The position numbers and the translations under genes were made by a program. Positions 8,105 through 13,409 of a DNA stretch of 13,409 nucleotides are shown in pieces (position 1 is the stretch's first letter; each line of letters begins with the position of its first letter). Location: NCBI GenBank assembly GCA_947499615.1, contig CANMOP010000034.1, positions 1 through 13,409 on the forward strand. The letters are read 5' to 3'. The stretch is from RH-chloro-G1 sp003670575 (GTDB taxonomy: Bacteria; Chloroflexota; Dehalococcoidia; UBA2979). The notes under the pieces were generated by a model. It did no database searches. It was not told the DNA's origin and saw only the letters and a program-made list of their open reading frames with translations.

Positions 8105-9199
8105 GTGATATCGAACGCAGCGTCTCTCGGAGCGCCTGAAGAACTTGTAGGCCGGCTGATGGAACAGGCGGTTGGCTCCCTGGATCTGTTCGCGCTCTAT
8201 CTAGGCGAGCAGCTCGGGTACTACCGAGCACTCCACGAGGGCGGCGCTGCGACATCGGTGGAGCTCGCGGCGCGCACCGGTACCGTGGAGCGGTACGCCC
8301 GGGAGTGGCTCGAGCAGCAGGCGACAACTGGTCTGCTGATGGTGGACAATGCGGCCGCTGCTCCGCACGAGCGGCGGTTCAGCCTGCCTGCTGGGTATGA
8401 GCAGGTGCTGGTCGATCCTCACTCGCCGATGTTCTTTGCACCGATCGGGCGGCTCCTCGTCGGCTCCGGAATCCAGGGGCCTGCGCTCGTCGAGGCATAT
8501 CGCCGCGGTGGTGGTGTGTCATGGGCGCAGTTCGGCGACCTAGCGCGCACGGCACAGTCGGATTTCAACCGTCCGTTCTTCGAGATCAGTCTGGTCGATG
8601 GGTACCTATCCCAGATCCCCGAGGTGCGAACGGCGCTCAGTCAGCCAGGTGCACGCGTTGCGGAGGTTGGGTGTGGTGGTGGCTGGGCGTCGATTGCGAT
8701 CGCCCAGGGCTACCCTGGGGCGGCTGTCGATGGCTTCGACATCGACGGTCCGTCTGTGGAGATGGCGCGCCAGAACGCGCTGGGCGCTGGCGTCGAGGCG
8801 CGCGTCCACTTCCACGCGAGTGACGCGGCGGCCCTTGAGGCGACGGGCGCATACGACCTCGTATGCGCGTTCGAATGTGTGCACGACATGCCCGATCCGG
8901 TTTCGGTGCTGCACGCGATGCGCGGGATGGCTCGTCCGGGGGGCACTGTGCTCGTGATGGACGAGCGGGTCGGCGAGTCGTTCGGCAATTTCGGCGACCT
9001 GCTAGAGCGATTCTTCTACGGGGTCTCGATTGTCATGTGCCTTCCTGACGGCCTATCGCACATGCCGTCCGTAGGTACGGGCACTGTCATGCGCCCGGCG
9101 ACGCTCCGCGCGTACGCGCAGGCTGCTGGGTTCCAAGACATTGAGGTGCTCCCGCTTGAACACGAACTGTTCCGTTTCTACCGGCTGGTCGCGCCCTGA
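8105..9199 (+). CDS. Class I SAM-dependent methyltransferase, Rv2258c-like
   Basis: This 364-residue protein begins with a helical, winged-helix-like domain (about 10-90: GYYRALHEGG, SVELAARTGTVERYAREWLEQQ), as in Rv2258c-type methyltransferases. The Rossmann domain follows: motif I VAEVGCGGG (185-193), the acidic ribose-binding end of strand 2 in GFDID (D212, D214), and FECVHDMPDP (256-265) with the usual helix after it. A C-terminal SVGTGTVMRPATLRAYAQAAGF segment completes the fold. It methylates an unknown, probably small-molecule, substrate. The GTG start is chosen because GGAAGGAG (8092-8099) lies five bases upstream and homology-like sequence starts directly after it; the frame stays open to 7739 but that part looks non-coding. 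It is monocistronic and convergent with the acetyltransferase gene. Confidence 0.85.
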   Translation: MISNAASLGAPEELVGRLMEQAVGSLDLFALYLGEQLGYYRALHEGGAATSVELAARTGTVERYAREWLEQQATTGLLMVDNAAAAPHERRFSLPAGYEQVLVDPHSPMFFAPIGRLLVGSGIQGPALVEAYRRGGGVSWAQFGDLARTAQSDFNRPFFEISLVDGYLSQIPEVRTALSQPGARVAEVGCGGGWASIAIAQGYPGAAVDGFDIDGPSVEMARQNALGAGVEARVHFHASDAAALEATGAYDLVCAFECVHDMPDPVSVLHAMRGMARPGGTVLVMDERVGESFGNFGDLLERFFYGVSIVMCLPDGLSHMPSVGTGTVMRPATLRAYAQAAGFQDIEVLPLEHELFRFYRLVAP

Positions 9200-9319
9200 T
9201 CGTCCAGAACTCTGGGGGCGTCCATCTGGACCGAGCCACCATGTATGGATCGTGGATGGCGGGAACGTCGGCGCCCTGGACAAGCACGCTGGGCCCCCGG
9301 CGGTGCAACTCGCGCTCTG

Positions 9320-9805
9320 CTAGTTGGGTTTCGAGAGGTCGAGCTTCATGCCCTCGTGAGAAGGTACGAAGCCCAGGTCTTCATAGAATCGATGGGCATC
9401 ATTGCGGCGCTTGTCTGTTGTCAGCTGCACAAGGTGACAGCCACGCTCGCGTGCCCGATCGATCGCCCATACGAATAGCTCGTGACCAAGGCCCTCATTC
9501 CGGTATTGCGACGCGACGCGAACGGCCTCGATTTGAGCCCGCCATCCCCCCTGGTAGGTCAGGTACGGAAGAAAGGTGAGTTGCAGCGTTCCGACCGCTT
9601 CACCGTCACGCTCGGCAATCACGAGCTCCTGGTGGGGGTCCGCATCGATCGCTTGGAAGGCAGCGAAATACGATGCGGGTAACTCGGCGCCTTGCGCTTC
9701 CCTGTGAGCTCCCAGGTCATCGTCAGCGAGCATTGCCACAATCACAGGGACATCGGCGCCGGTAGCCCGCCGAAATGTGAGGGGGCCGTGGTGACGTTCG
9801 TTCAT
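9320..9805 (-). CDS. GNAT family N-acetyltransferase
   Basis: This 161-residue protein starts the GNAT fold at LTFRRATGADVPVIVAM (9-25). It has the acetyl-CoA pyrophosphate loop YRNEGLG (101-107, R-x-x-G-x-G) after strand 4 (AVRV) and the C-terminal NDAHRFYEDLGF (135-146) with the usual catalytic-position Tyr141. The acceptor is unknown; a small amine or antibiotic-like substrate is possible. The ATG at 9805 is preferred over the in-frame ATG at 9838 because the fold begins just after it. A minus-strand CATAAT (9812-9817) would place transcription start close to the 9805 ATG, suggesting a leaderless transcript. Neither start has a visible ribosome site. Confidence 0.85.
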   Translation of the reverse strand: MNERHHGPLTFRRATGADVPVIVAMLADDDLGAHREAQGAELPASYFAAFQAIDADPHQELVIAERDGEAVGTLQLTFLPYLTYQGGWRAQIEAVRVASQYRNEGLGHELFVWAIDRARERGCHLVQLTTDKRRNDAHRFYEDLGFVPSHEGMKLDLSKPN

Positions 9806-9958
9806 GAAGCCATTATGCGACCACACACACGTTGCCATCGCGCGGAGTGCGAACCGACACCGTCTATGACCAGATCGTGGTGCCTATGAGGGGCGGCCTC
9901 GCCGTGCGGCGGTTGAGGGTCGCGAGCAGCGGTGGCGCAGTCCCATCGGCGCAGGGCG

Positions 9959-9964
9959 TATAAT
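9959..9964 (+). promoter_or_regulatory. -10 box of the GH10 gene
   Basis: A perfect TATAAT lies 35 bases before the xylanase ATG, giving an expected leader of about 29 bases that includes the GGAGG ribosome site at 9989-9993. No recognisable -35 hexamer sits at 16-18 bases upstream, so an activator may be needed, or this may be a weak promoter. Confidence 0.45.
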
Positions 9965-9999
9965 CCGGCCCGGAATCGATCCACCGCCGGAGGCTTCCC

Positions 10000-11394
10000 A
10001 TGATGGTTAGCGGTTTCGCAAAGGCGGCGGCCGGAGCAGCTGCAGCCCTCATCGCGCTCGTGGTCGGTAGCCTACATGTCGCGCTTGCCGCGACTGGGGA
10101 TATCAGCGGCCCGGTCCCGAGCACCGGATTCGGCCTTGTCGTCTGGGGCGGCGGCCCCATCGAAGCGCTGGTGTCTGCAGCGGCGGCGAGGGGCTGCCCG
10201 CTCGCGTCTATCTGGGTCACGGCCGGTGGGTCGACCTCAGGGTTCGTGGGCTACGTAAGCGGCGCGCCGGCTTTCGTGAACGCACCCTTCAGCGCGCTCT
10301 TTCCGACCGGAGTGCCAGCCAACACGGCGATGATCATCGTCTGCGCGACGCCCGCCGTCGCGGGGACGAGCTCGCCCTCGCCCACGACGAATTCTTGTCC
10401 GGTGACCTCACTGCGGGCCGCCGCCGCTGCGCGCGGCTTTGCGATAGGCATGGGGGGGCTCAACCAAAGCAGCCTCTACATGATCCGAGACCCGAACGCG
10501 CGGGAGACACTGCGCTGTGCTGCGACCATCGTGACCGACAACGGCTTCTACTGGCAGACCGTCGAGCCGAAGCAGGGTCAGTTCAACTTCGCTGTGGGCG
10601 ACGAGATGCTCGCCTATGCCCAGGCCAACGGCATGGAAGTCCGTGGGCATGTGCTTGTCTGGCACCAGTCGCTGCCGCCCTGGTTGGAGGGCGGGACCTT
10701 CACGCCGGAGCAGCTCAAGGCGATCCTGAAGACGCACATCCAGACGATCGTCGCGCGGTATCGCGGGAAGATCCGTGCCTGGGATGTCCTCAACGAAGCC
10801 ATCGACGACAAGGGAAACTTGCGCGACACGATCTGGCTGCGAGCCCTCGGCCCGGAGTACGTCGAGCTCGCGTTCCGCTGGGCACGCGAGGCGGACCCGG
10901 ACGCACTCCTTTTCTACAACGACTACCGCAACGAGGGCTCGGGCGCGGTGTCCGACCGCCAGTACGCGCTCGTCCTGGACCTGCGGGCCAGGGGCGTGCC
11001 GATCGACGGTGTCGGACTGCAGATGCACCTGGTATCCGGTGGCGAGAACGTCTACGCGAACGCACGCGCCGCCGCACTCGCCGCGATGAGCACAAACATC
11101 GCGAGGCTCGGCGCCTTGGGCCTCGCGGTGCAGATCACGGAGATGGACGTCTCCGTCCTCAAGCTCCAAGGGGACAAGCTCGCCGTGCAGGCCGCGATCT
11201 ATGCAGACGTGCTGCGCACCTGCATGGCCGCGCCGTCCTGCACGGCCCTGCTCACGTGGAACCTCGACGACGGCCACACCTGGGTCACTGGCCGGTACCC
11301 AGGAAGTGAGAATGACGCGCCGCTTCTTTTCGACCGCCAGCTTCGTCCGAAACCCGCGCTCGAGGAGCTTCGCAAGGTCCTCGCCGCGCGCTGA
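10000..11394 (+). CDS. Secreted GH10 endo-1,4-beta-xylanase-type glycoside hydrolase
   Basis: This 464-residue protein has a signal peptide (hydrophobic AAGAAAALIALVVGSLHVAL, likely cleavage after ALA at 30). A small module follows at about 42-117 (GFGLVVWGGGPIEALV to ANTAMIIVC, Cys66 and Cys115), then a Ser/Pro/Thr-rich linker (118-132) and a GH10 barrel at about 140-464. The barrel shows RGHVLVWHQSLPPWL (215-229), acid/base Glu266 in WDVLNEAID, QMHL (341-344), nucleophile Glu381 in QITEMDV, and LLTWNLDDGHTW (417-428). GH10 enzymes cleave xylan or related beta-1,4 glycans with retention of configuration, so extracellular plant-polymer use is likely. GGAGG (9989-9993) lies six bases before the ATG; ATG at 10003 is an equal alternative. 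No other carbohydrate gene is nearby. Confidence 0.93.
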   Translation: MMVSGFAKAAAGAAAALIALVVGSLHVALAATGDISGPVPSTGFGLVVWGGGPIEALVSAAAARGCPLASIWVTAGGSTSGFVGYVSGAPAFVNAPFSALFPTGVPANTAMIIVCATPAVAGTSSPSPTTNSCPVTSLRAAAAARGFAIGMGGLNQSSLYMIRDPNARETLRCAATIVTDNGFYWQTVEPKQGQFNFAVGDEMLAYAQANGMEVRGHVLVWHQSLPPWLEGGTFTPEQLKAILKTHIQTIVARYRGKIRAWDVLNEAIDDKGNLRDTIWLRALGPEYVELAFRWAREADPDALLFYNDYRNEGSGAVSDRQYALVLDLRARGVPIDGVGLQMHLVSGGENVYANARAAALAAMSTNIARLGALGLAVQITEMDVSVLKLQGDKLAVQAAIYADVLRTCMAAPSCTALLTWNLDDGHTWVTGRYPGSENDAPLLFDRQLRPKPALEELRKVLAAR

Positions 11395-11420
11395 GCGGGT
11401 TCAGCCCTACCGTCGGCCGC

Positions 11421-11457
11421 AGCGGGAGTAGCGGGAAGCAGCGGGAGTGCGGGGAGC
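11421..11457. repeat. Four short imperfect tandem repeats, AGCGGGAGT-like
   Basis: Units AGCGGGAGT (11421), AGCGGGAAGC (11430), AGCGGGAGT (11440) and GCGGGGAGC (11449) follow one another just beyond the GH10 stop. They may be slippage-generated or part of the transcript end. The rest of 11395-11593 contains no credible gene or clear terminator. Confidence 0.5.
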
Positions 11458-11593
11458 AGAGTGCCAGAGACCGATCCGCTATCACCCGGTCGTGTGCACC
11501 GATTCGCATCTCCTGCGGCGACGCGAGGGCGTAGAGAGCGCCGATGAAACGGGGCGCCACGGCCTGAGCTGCAGCGGCTTCGGTCAAGGCGAT

Positions 11594-11668
11594 TGGGGTG
11601 GCTAGAGGGGGTTGAACCCTCGACTCCTGATCCACAGACAGACGTGTTACCGCTACACCATAGCCACC
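11594..11668 (-). tRNA. tRNA-His (anticodon GTG), CCA encoded
   Basis: On the minus strand the acceptor GTGGCTA pairs with TAGCCAC (7 bp), with an extra 5' G (11668) opposite the discriminator C73. This G-1:C73 pair is the identity hallmark of tRNA-His. The D stem is GTGT/ACAC with loop AGCGGTA. The anticodon loop CTGTGGA gives GTG. The T arm is GAGGG-TTCAACC-CCCTC, followed by the acceptor strand, C73 and an encoded CCA (11594-11596). The anticodon stem has a U-U apposition at 31-39 and a U-G at 27-43, a somewhat weak stem. Confidence 0.9.
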
Positions 11669-11682
11669 ACGGGTGGGTGGAC

Positions 11683-11688
11683 ATCATA
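11683..11688 (-). promoter_or_regulatory. -10 box of tRNA-His
   Basis: The minus strand reads TATGAT (five of six to consensus) about 15 bases before the tRNA 5' end, which fits a short precursor leader. No good -35 is visible at 17 bases. A six-base inverted repeat CACGAT/ATCGTG (11703-11708, 11715-11720) covers the -35 area. Confidence 0.45.
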
Positions 11689-11743
11689 GCAGCCGCGGGG
11701 AGCACGATTCCGTGATCGTGGGCTGGTCACCGTAGCGGCCGAA

Positions 11744-11757
11744 CGAACGAGCGTTCT
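11744..11757 (+). promoter_or_regulatory. Predicted LexA (SOS) box
   Basis: CGAACGAGCGTTCT matches the Gram-positive LexA consensus CGAACRNRYGTTYC at 13 of 14 positions, and its core GAACG-AG-CGTTC is a perfect palindrome. It ends at the first base of the TATAGT -10 box, a position where bound LexA would block RNA polymerase. This is a sequence match only; binding is inferred. A second GAAC immediately to the left (11741-11744) extends the half-site in tandem. Confidence 0.6.
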
Positions 11758-11762
11758 ATAGT
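11757..11762 (+). promoter_or_regulatory. -10 box for the small protein gene
   Basis: TATAGT (five of six) lies directly after the LexA-like palindrome. Transcription would begin near 11769, downstream of the GTG at 11766. This favours the later GTG at 11799, with its own ribosome site, as the true start. No clear -35 is seen. Confidence 0.45.
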
Positions 11763-11798
11763 CTGGTGACGCGACCCATGTGGCAGGGAGGGACTGAG

Positions 11799-11987
11799 GT
11801 GGCCATCAGCATCGAGGTCAGGGACGGCATCGTGTTTATCAGCTTCCCGCTGGACAACGACGAGGGGCTGAGTAGCTCGGGGAAGACCCGAATCGTCGCG
11901 AGCACCCACGGCAACCAGCAAATCGAGGACACGGGCGTGTTCCTGGGATTGAATGCCTACCGGTCGGTGAAGCGCCAGGGAAGCTAG
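11799..11987 (+). CDS. Small protein of unknown function under a predicted SOS promoter
   Basis: This 62-residue protein has no family I can name. It is probably mostly beta strands: AISIEVRDGIVFISFPL at the start, a polar loop with SSSGKTRIVASTHGN (25-39 approx.) and a GVFLGLNAYRSV end. It has no signal or membrane segment. The GKT is not a Walker A motif because the preceding GxxxxG spacing is absent. The start GTG has GGAGGG (11787-11792) six bases upstream; an in-frame GTG at 11766 would add 11 residues but probably lies before the transcription start. It is 33 bases ahead of the truncated EamA gene on the same strand, possibly in one operon, and sits behind the predicted LexA box. A DNA-damage role is inference only. 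Confidence 0.65.
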   Translation: MAISIEVRDGIVFISFPLDNDEGLSSSGKTRIVASTHGNQQIEDTGVFLGLNAYRSVKRQGS

Positions 11988-12020
11988 CCCCACGGCGAGC
12001 CAGACACTCGGAAGGACGCC

Positions 12021-12206
12021 GTGCGACTGATCCACTTCGCAGCCATTCTGGCGCTCGCCCTGATGTGGGGCGCCTCGTTCATGTTCGTCGCTGTCATGGT
12101 GCGCGAGATATCTCCCGTCGCTGTTGCATGGATCCGCCTCGGGGGCGGAGCGGCGGTGATCCTCGCGATTGCGTTCGGCCGCCGGACGCCGGTCCCCAGG
12201 ACGCTG
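12021..12206 (+). pseudogene. EamA/DMT-family transporter, first 62 codons, cut by IS6 element
   Basis: The GTG start follows GGAAGGA (12010-12016). The visible protein has two hydrophobic helices (about 4-27 and 35-53) with the EamA-type LALMWGASFMFVAVMV and SPVAVAWIRLGGGA pattern. Full proteins of this drug/metabolite transporter family have about 300 residues and ten helices. The reading frame enters the insertion sequence at 12207 and continues for 51 foreign residues to a stop at 12362. The remainder of the transporter is not found on the other side of the element within the window, so it is non-functional here. Confidence 0.8.
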
Positions 12207-12220
12207 GGTTCTGTCAGAAC
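12207..12220. repeat. IS6 left terminal inverted repeat
   Basis: GGTTCTGTCAGAAC. Bases 2-14 form the palindrome GTTCTG-T-CAGAAC, so each end could itself form a small hairpin or bind a dimer. The similarity to the right end extends to 19 bases (through ACTCAGG) with one mismatch. Confidence 0.75.
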
Positions 12221-12265
12221 TCAGGACCGGAACGTGCCGCCGGTCGGCTCCATCGCGCCGTCTCG

Positions 12266-13072
12266 TTACGCGGCGCTGAGGCTCCCGATCAATTCCCGCC
12301 AGCGGAACATGAACAACTCGCGCCGTGCCAACGATGTCGGAGCGTTGTCGATTCTGAAGTAGTTGTGGACCTCGTCGAACGCTGTGCAGAACCGGGACGC
12401 TGACTCGATATTCGCGAACCCCAGCATCGGGTAGTACCGCTGTTTCAGCGGCCGATGCGACTGTTCGGTCCGGTTGTTCAGATAGCGATCACGCCGATGG
12501 ATCGCCTTCCGACCGCAGATCCAGCGGATCGCTTTCGGGTATGACCCGTGGTGGTCGGTCGTGACCCGTAGGGGCCGGCGACCAGACACCTCAACGAGAC
12601 GCCGCAGGAATCGTCGGGCGGCAGACCGGTCGCGATGTTCGCTAAGCATGGAGTCGAGGAGTTGACCGTCACGATCGATCGCCCGGTACAAGTAGCACCA
12701 GCGCCCGGAGACTTTCACATAGGTCTCGTCGATGTACCAAGACCGGCCCGCCCGCCCGCGGCGGCGCGTCCGAAGATCGGCACTGATCAGTGGCGTGAAG
12801 CGGAACTCCTAGGCGCGGATCGTCTCGTGGCTGACGGTGTAGCCACGCTGGAGCAGGAGTTCCGATACGTCCCGCAGCCCAAGCTTGTAGCGCAGGTGCC
12901 AGAGCACGGCGAGCAGCACGATATCAGTCGGGAACTGAAGCTCGTTGAACGGCGTGCCGGTGCGCTCGTTGAAGCGTCGTTGGCAGCCAGCGCACGAGGA
13001 CCGGCGGTAGCCAAGCGCCGTCCGTAGCCTTCGCCGGTCCACTGCGGTCGATTGGCAGTGCGGACACGTCAT
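12266..13072 (-). pseudogene. IS6-family transposase with in-frame amber stop
   Basis: Read through one TAG (12809-12811, codon 88), the frame is a complete 268-codon transposase. It has an N-terminal zinc-ribbon-like segment (CPHC at 3-6, CAGC at 27-30), then FNERTGTPFNELQFPTD (34-50), a helix-turn-helix region (LRDVSELLLQRGYTVSHETIR) and the DDE core: D115 in YIDETYVKV, D173 in TTDHHGSY, E203 in NNRTEQSH, followed by LKQR. The TAG falls in the usual RxWExRF position, where Trp (TGG) is expected, so one G-to-A change explains it. Downstream, a fragment can start at GTG 12718. The D173-E203 interval is 29 residues, shorter than the 34 common in the family. It is inactive unless the amber is suppressed. 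Confidence 0.85.
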
Positions 13073-13106
13073 CAGCAGGCTGCTCGTCTCAGTTCGACGA
13101 GGCTAC

Positions 13107-13152
13107 ACTCAGGCCCGACCCTGAGTTCTGACAGAGCCGTTCCGACAGAACC
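13107..13152. repeat. Tandem IS6 right ends with subterminal hairpin
   Basis: Read on the minus strand, 13152-13139 is GGTTCTGTCGGAAC and 13138-13125 is GGCTCTGTCAGAAC. Each differs from the left end by one base. Inside them ACTCAGG (13107-13113) and CCTGAGT (13120-13126) form a seven-base stem. The doubled end may be the relic of a second element or of end duplication during transposition. Confidence 0.7.
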
Positions 13153-13153
13153 C

Positions 13154-13210
13154 TTCCATCATGTATGTGGCCGTGAACTGACGCCGCGCTCGCCGTTCTG
13201 TCGTTTCCAT
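13154..13210 (-). pseudogene. Fragment resembling the start of an IS3-type OrfA transposase
   Basis: The minus strand has AAAGGA, then seven bases later ATG (13210-13208) and 19 codons METTERRARRQFTATYMME before the IS6 end. The RRxRRQFTAxY pattern is that of the first helix of IS3-family OrfA (HTH_Tnp_1) proteins. A possible element terminus TGACGGACACCCAGG lies about 30 bases upstream (minus strand, 13256-13242). The match is short, so the call is tentative; if right, the IS6 element abuts a cut IS3 copy. Confidence 0.45.
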
Positions 13211-13323
13211 TCGGACATCCTTTCGGGGCTATACGCCATATCCTGGGTGTCCGTCAGATGATCGACGCAACTCCAGCAGAGATATAACCGGAAGTTGTGG
13301 ATGTGTGGGCTGGGGGAGAGCGT

Positions 13324-13391
13324 GGCGTACCTTCCTTCGTGACCAAACGAAGAGGTGCCGGCGGTTGCAACGCTGGCAAGGAAGGCACGCC
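13324..13391 (+). promoter_or_regulatory. Structured leader that can hide a ribosome binding site
   Basis: GGCGTACCTTCCTT (13324-13337) pairs with AAGGAAGGCACGCC (13378-13391) at 13 of 14 positions, covering the AAGGAAGG ribosome site just before an ATG at 13393. Inside are a stem GCCGGCG/CGCTGGC (13357-13363, 13371-13377, one G-T pair) and a competing stem CTTCGT/ACGAAG (13335-13340, 13347-13352). A TATAAC (13283-13288) could be the -10 upstream. This looks like a translation-control leader, as known for transposase genes, but the gene is outside the window. Confidence 0.45.
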
Positions 13392-13392
13392 G

Positions 13393-13409
13393 ATGTGGAG
13401 TGTAGAGAC
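13393..13409 (+). CDS. Possible start of a gene running out of the window
   Basis: ATG TGG AGT GTA GAG follows AAGGAAGG (13378-13385) with a seven-base gap, and the frame is open to the window edge. Only five full codons are visible, so the product cannot be identified. The structured leader and the mobile-element neighbourhood suggest a transposase, which is inference. Confidence 0.3.

Larger units (their letters stand above)
12207..13152 (-). mobile_element. IS6-family insertion sequence (defective)
   Basis: The left end GGTTCTGTCAGAAC (12207-12220) is IS6/IS240-like. Two matching ends lie in tandem on the right, each 13 of 14 identical to it: the inner at 13125-13138 and the outer at 13139-13152. 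The only gene inside is an IS6-type transposase on the minus strand, broken by an amber codon. Its length of 932 or 946 bases, depending on which right end is used, is at the long side for the family. Eight-base flanks (GGACGCTG left; GTTCCGAC or CTTCCATC right) are not duplicates, so no target duplication remains. The left flank is the EamA gene, the right flank an IS3-like fragment. Confidence 0.8.

Noticed and set aside
10408..11277. 289-codon open frame on the minus strand
   Set aside because: It is antisense to the GH10 catalytic domain with both catalytic glutamates in place, so the opposite frame is a shadow.
11199..11705. Minus-strand open frames of 168 and 116 codons spanning tRNA-His
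   Set aside because: They run through the tRNA and into the GH10 3' end; no family resemblance or ribosome site.
11821..11900. Walker A-like SSSGKT in the small protein
   Set aside because: The upstream glycine of GxxxxGK[ST] is missing and the protein is too small for a P-loop domain.
13335..13380. Hammerhead ribozyme or known riboswitch in the branched leader
   Set aside because: The hammerhead CUGANGA and GAAA core strings are absent, and I could not match a known riboswitch core.
1..13409. CRISPR array, toxin-antitoxin pair, phage defence or biosynthetic cluster
   Set aside because: No regularly spaced repeats, cas genes, paired small genes with such motifs, or clustered biosynthetic enzymes were seen.

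Overview
This is a high-GC bacterial segment with frequent GTG starts. No rRNA or taxonomic marker is present, so the host can only be suggested. An imuB / small gene / dnaE2 mutagenesis cassette, a DUF1800-DUF1501 pair, a Rv2258c-like methyltransferase and a Gram-positive-type LexA operator fit Chloroflexota best, with Actinomycetota as the main alternative. This placement is inference.

Layout. (1) 1-4627, plus strand: the C-terminal part of ImuB (cut by the window edge), a small DUF6504-like gene overlapping its end, and a full-length error-prone DNA polymerase DnaE2. These are tightly packed and probably form one DNA-damage-tolerance operon. (2) 4628-4886: a convergent gap with two strong hairpins that probably terminate transcription from both sides. 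(3) 4887-7563, minus strand: an operon of a DUF1800 protein followed by a Tat-exported DUF1501 protein. (4) 7564-8104: about 540 bases with no credible gene, probably divergent promoters. (5) 8105-9199, plus: a two-domain SAM-dependent methyltransferase. (6) 9320-9805, minus: a GNAT acetyltransferase. (7) 10000-11394, plus: a secreted GH10 xylanase-type glycoside hydrolase with an unusual N-terminal module. (8) 11594-11668, minus: tRNA-His(GTG) with encoded CCA. (9) 11744-12206, plus: a promoter covered by a close match to the Bacillus/actinobacterial LexA (SOS) box, then a 62-residue unknown protein and the first 62 codons of an EamA-family transporter. (10) 12207-13409: a mobile-element scar. 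An IS6-family element with an amber stop in its transposase interrupts the EamA gene. It is followed by a fragment that looks like an IS3-type OrfA start, then a structured leader in front of a start codon at the window edge.

Functional reading. Two places point to DNA damage: the imuB-dnaE2 mutasome at the left and the SOS-box-controlled small protein at the right. The small protein under a predicted LexA operator is the best lead for something undescribed. The rest is mostly recognisable accessory metabolism and export, plus insertion-sequence debris. I found no CRISPR array, phage module or clear new multi-gene system.
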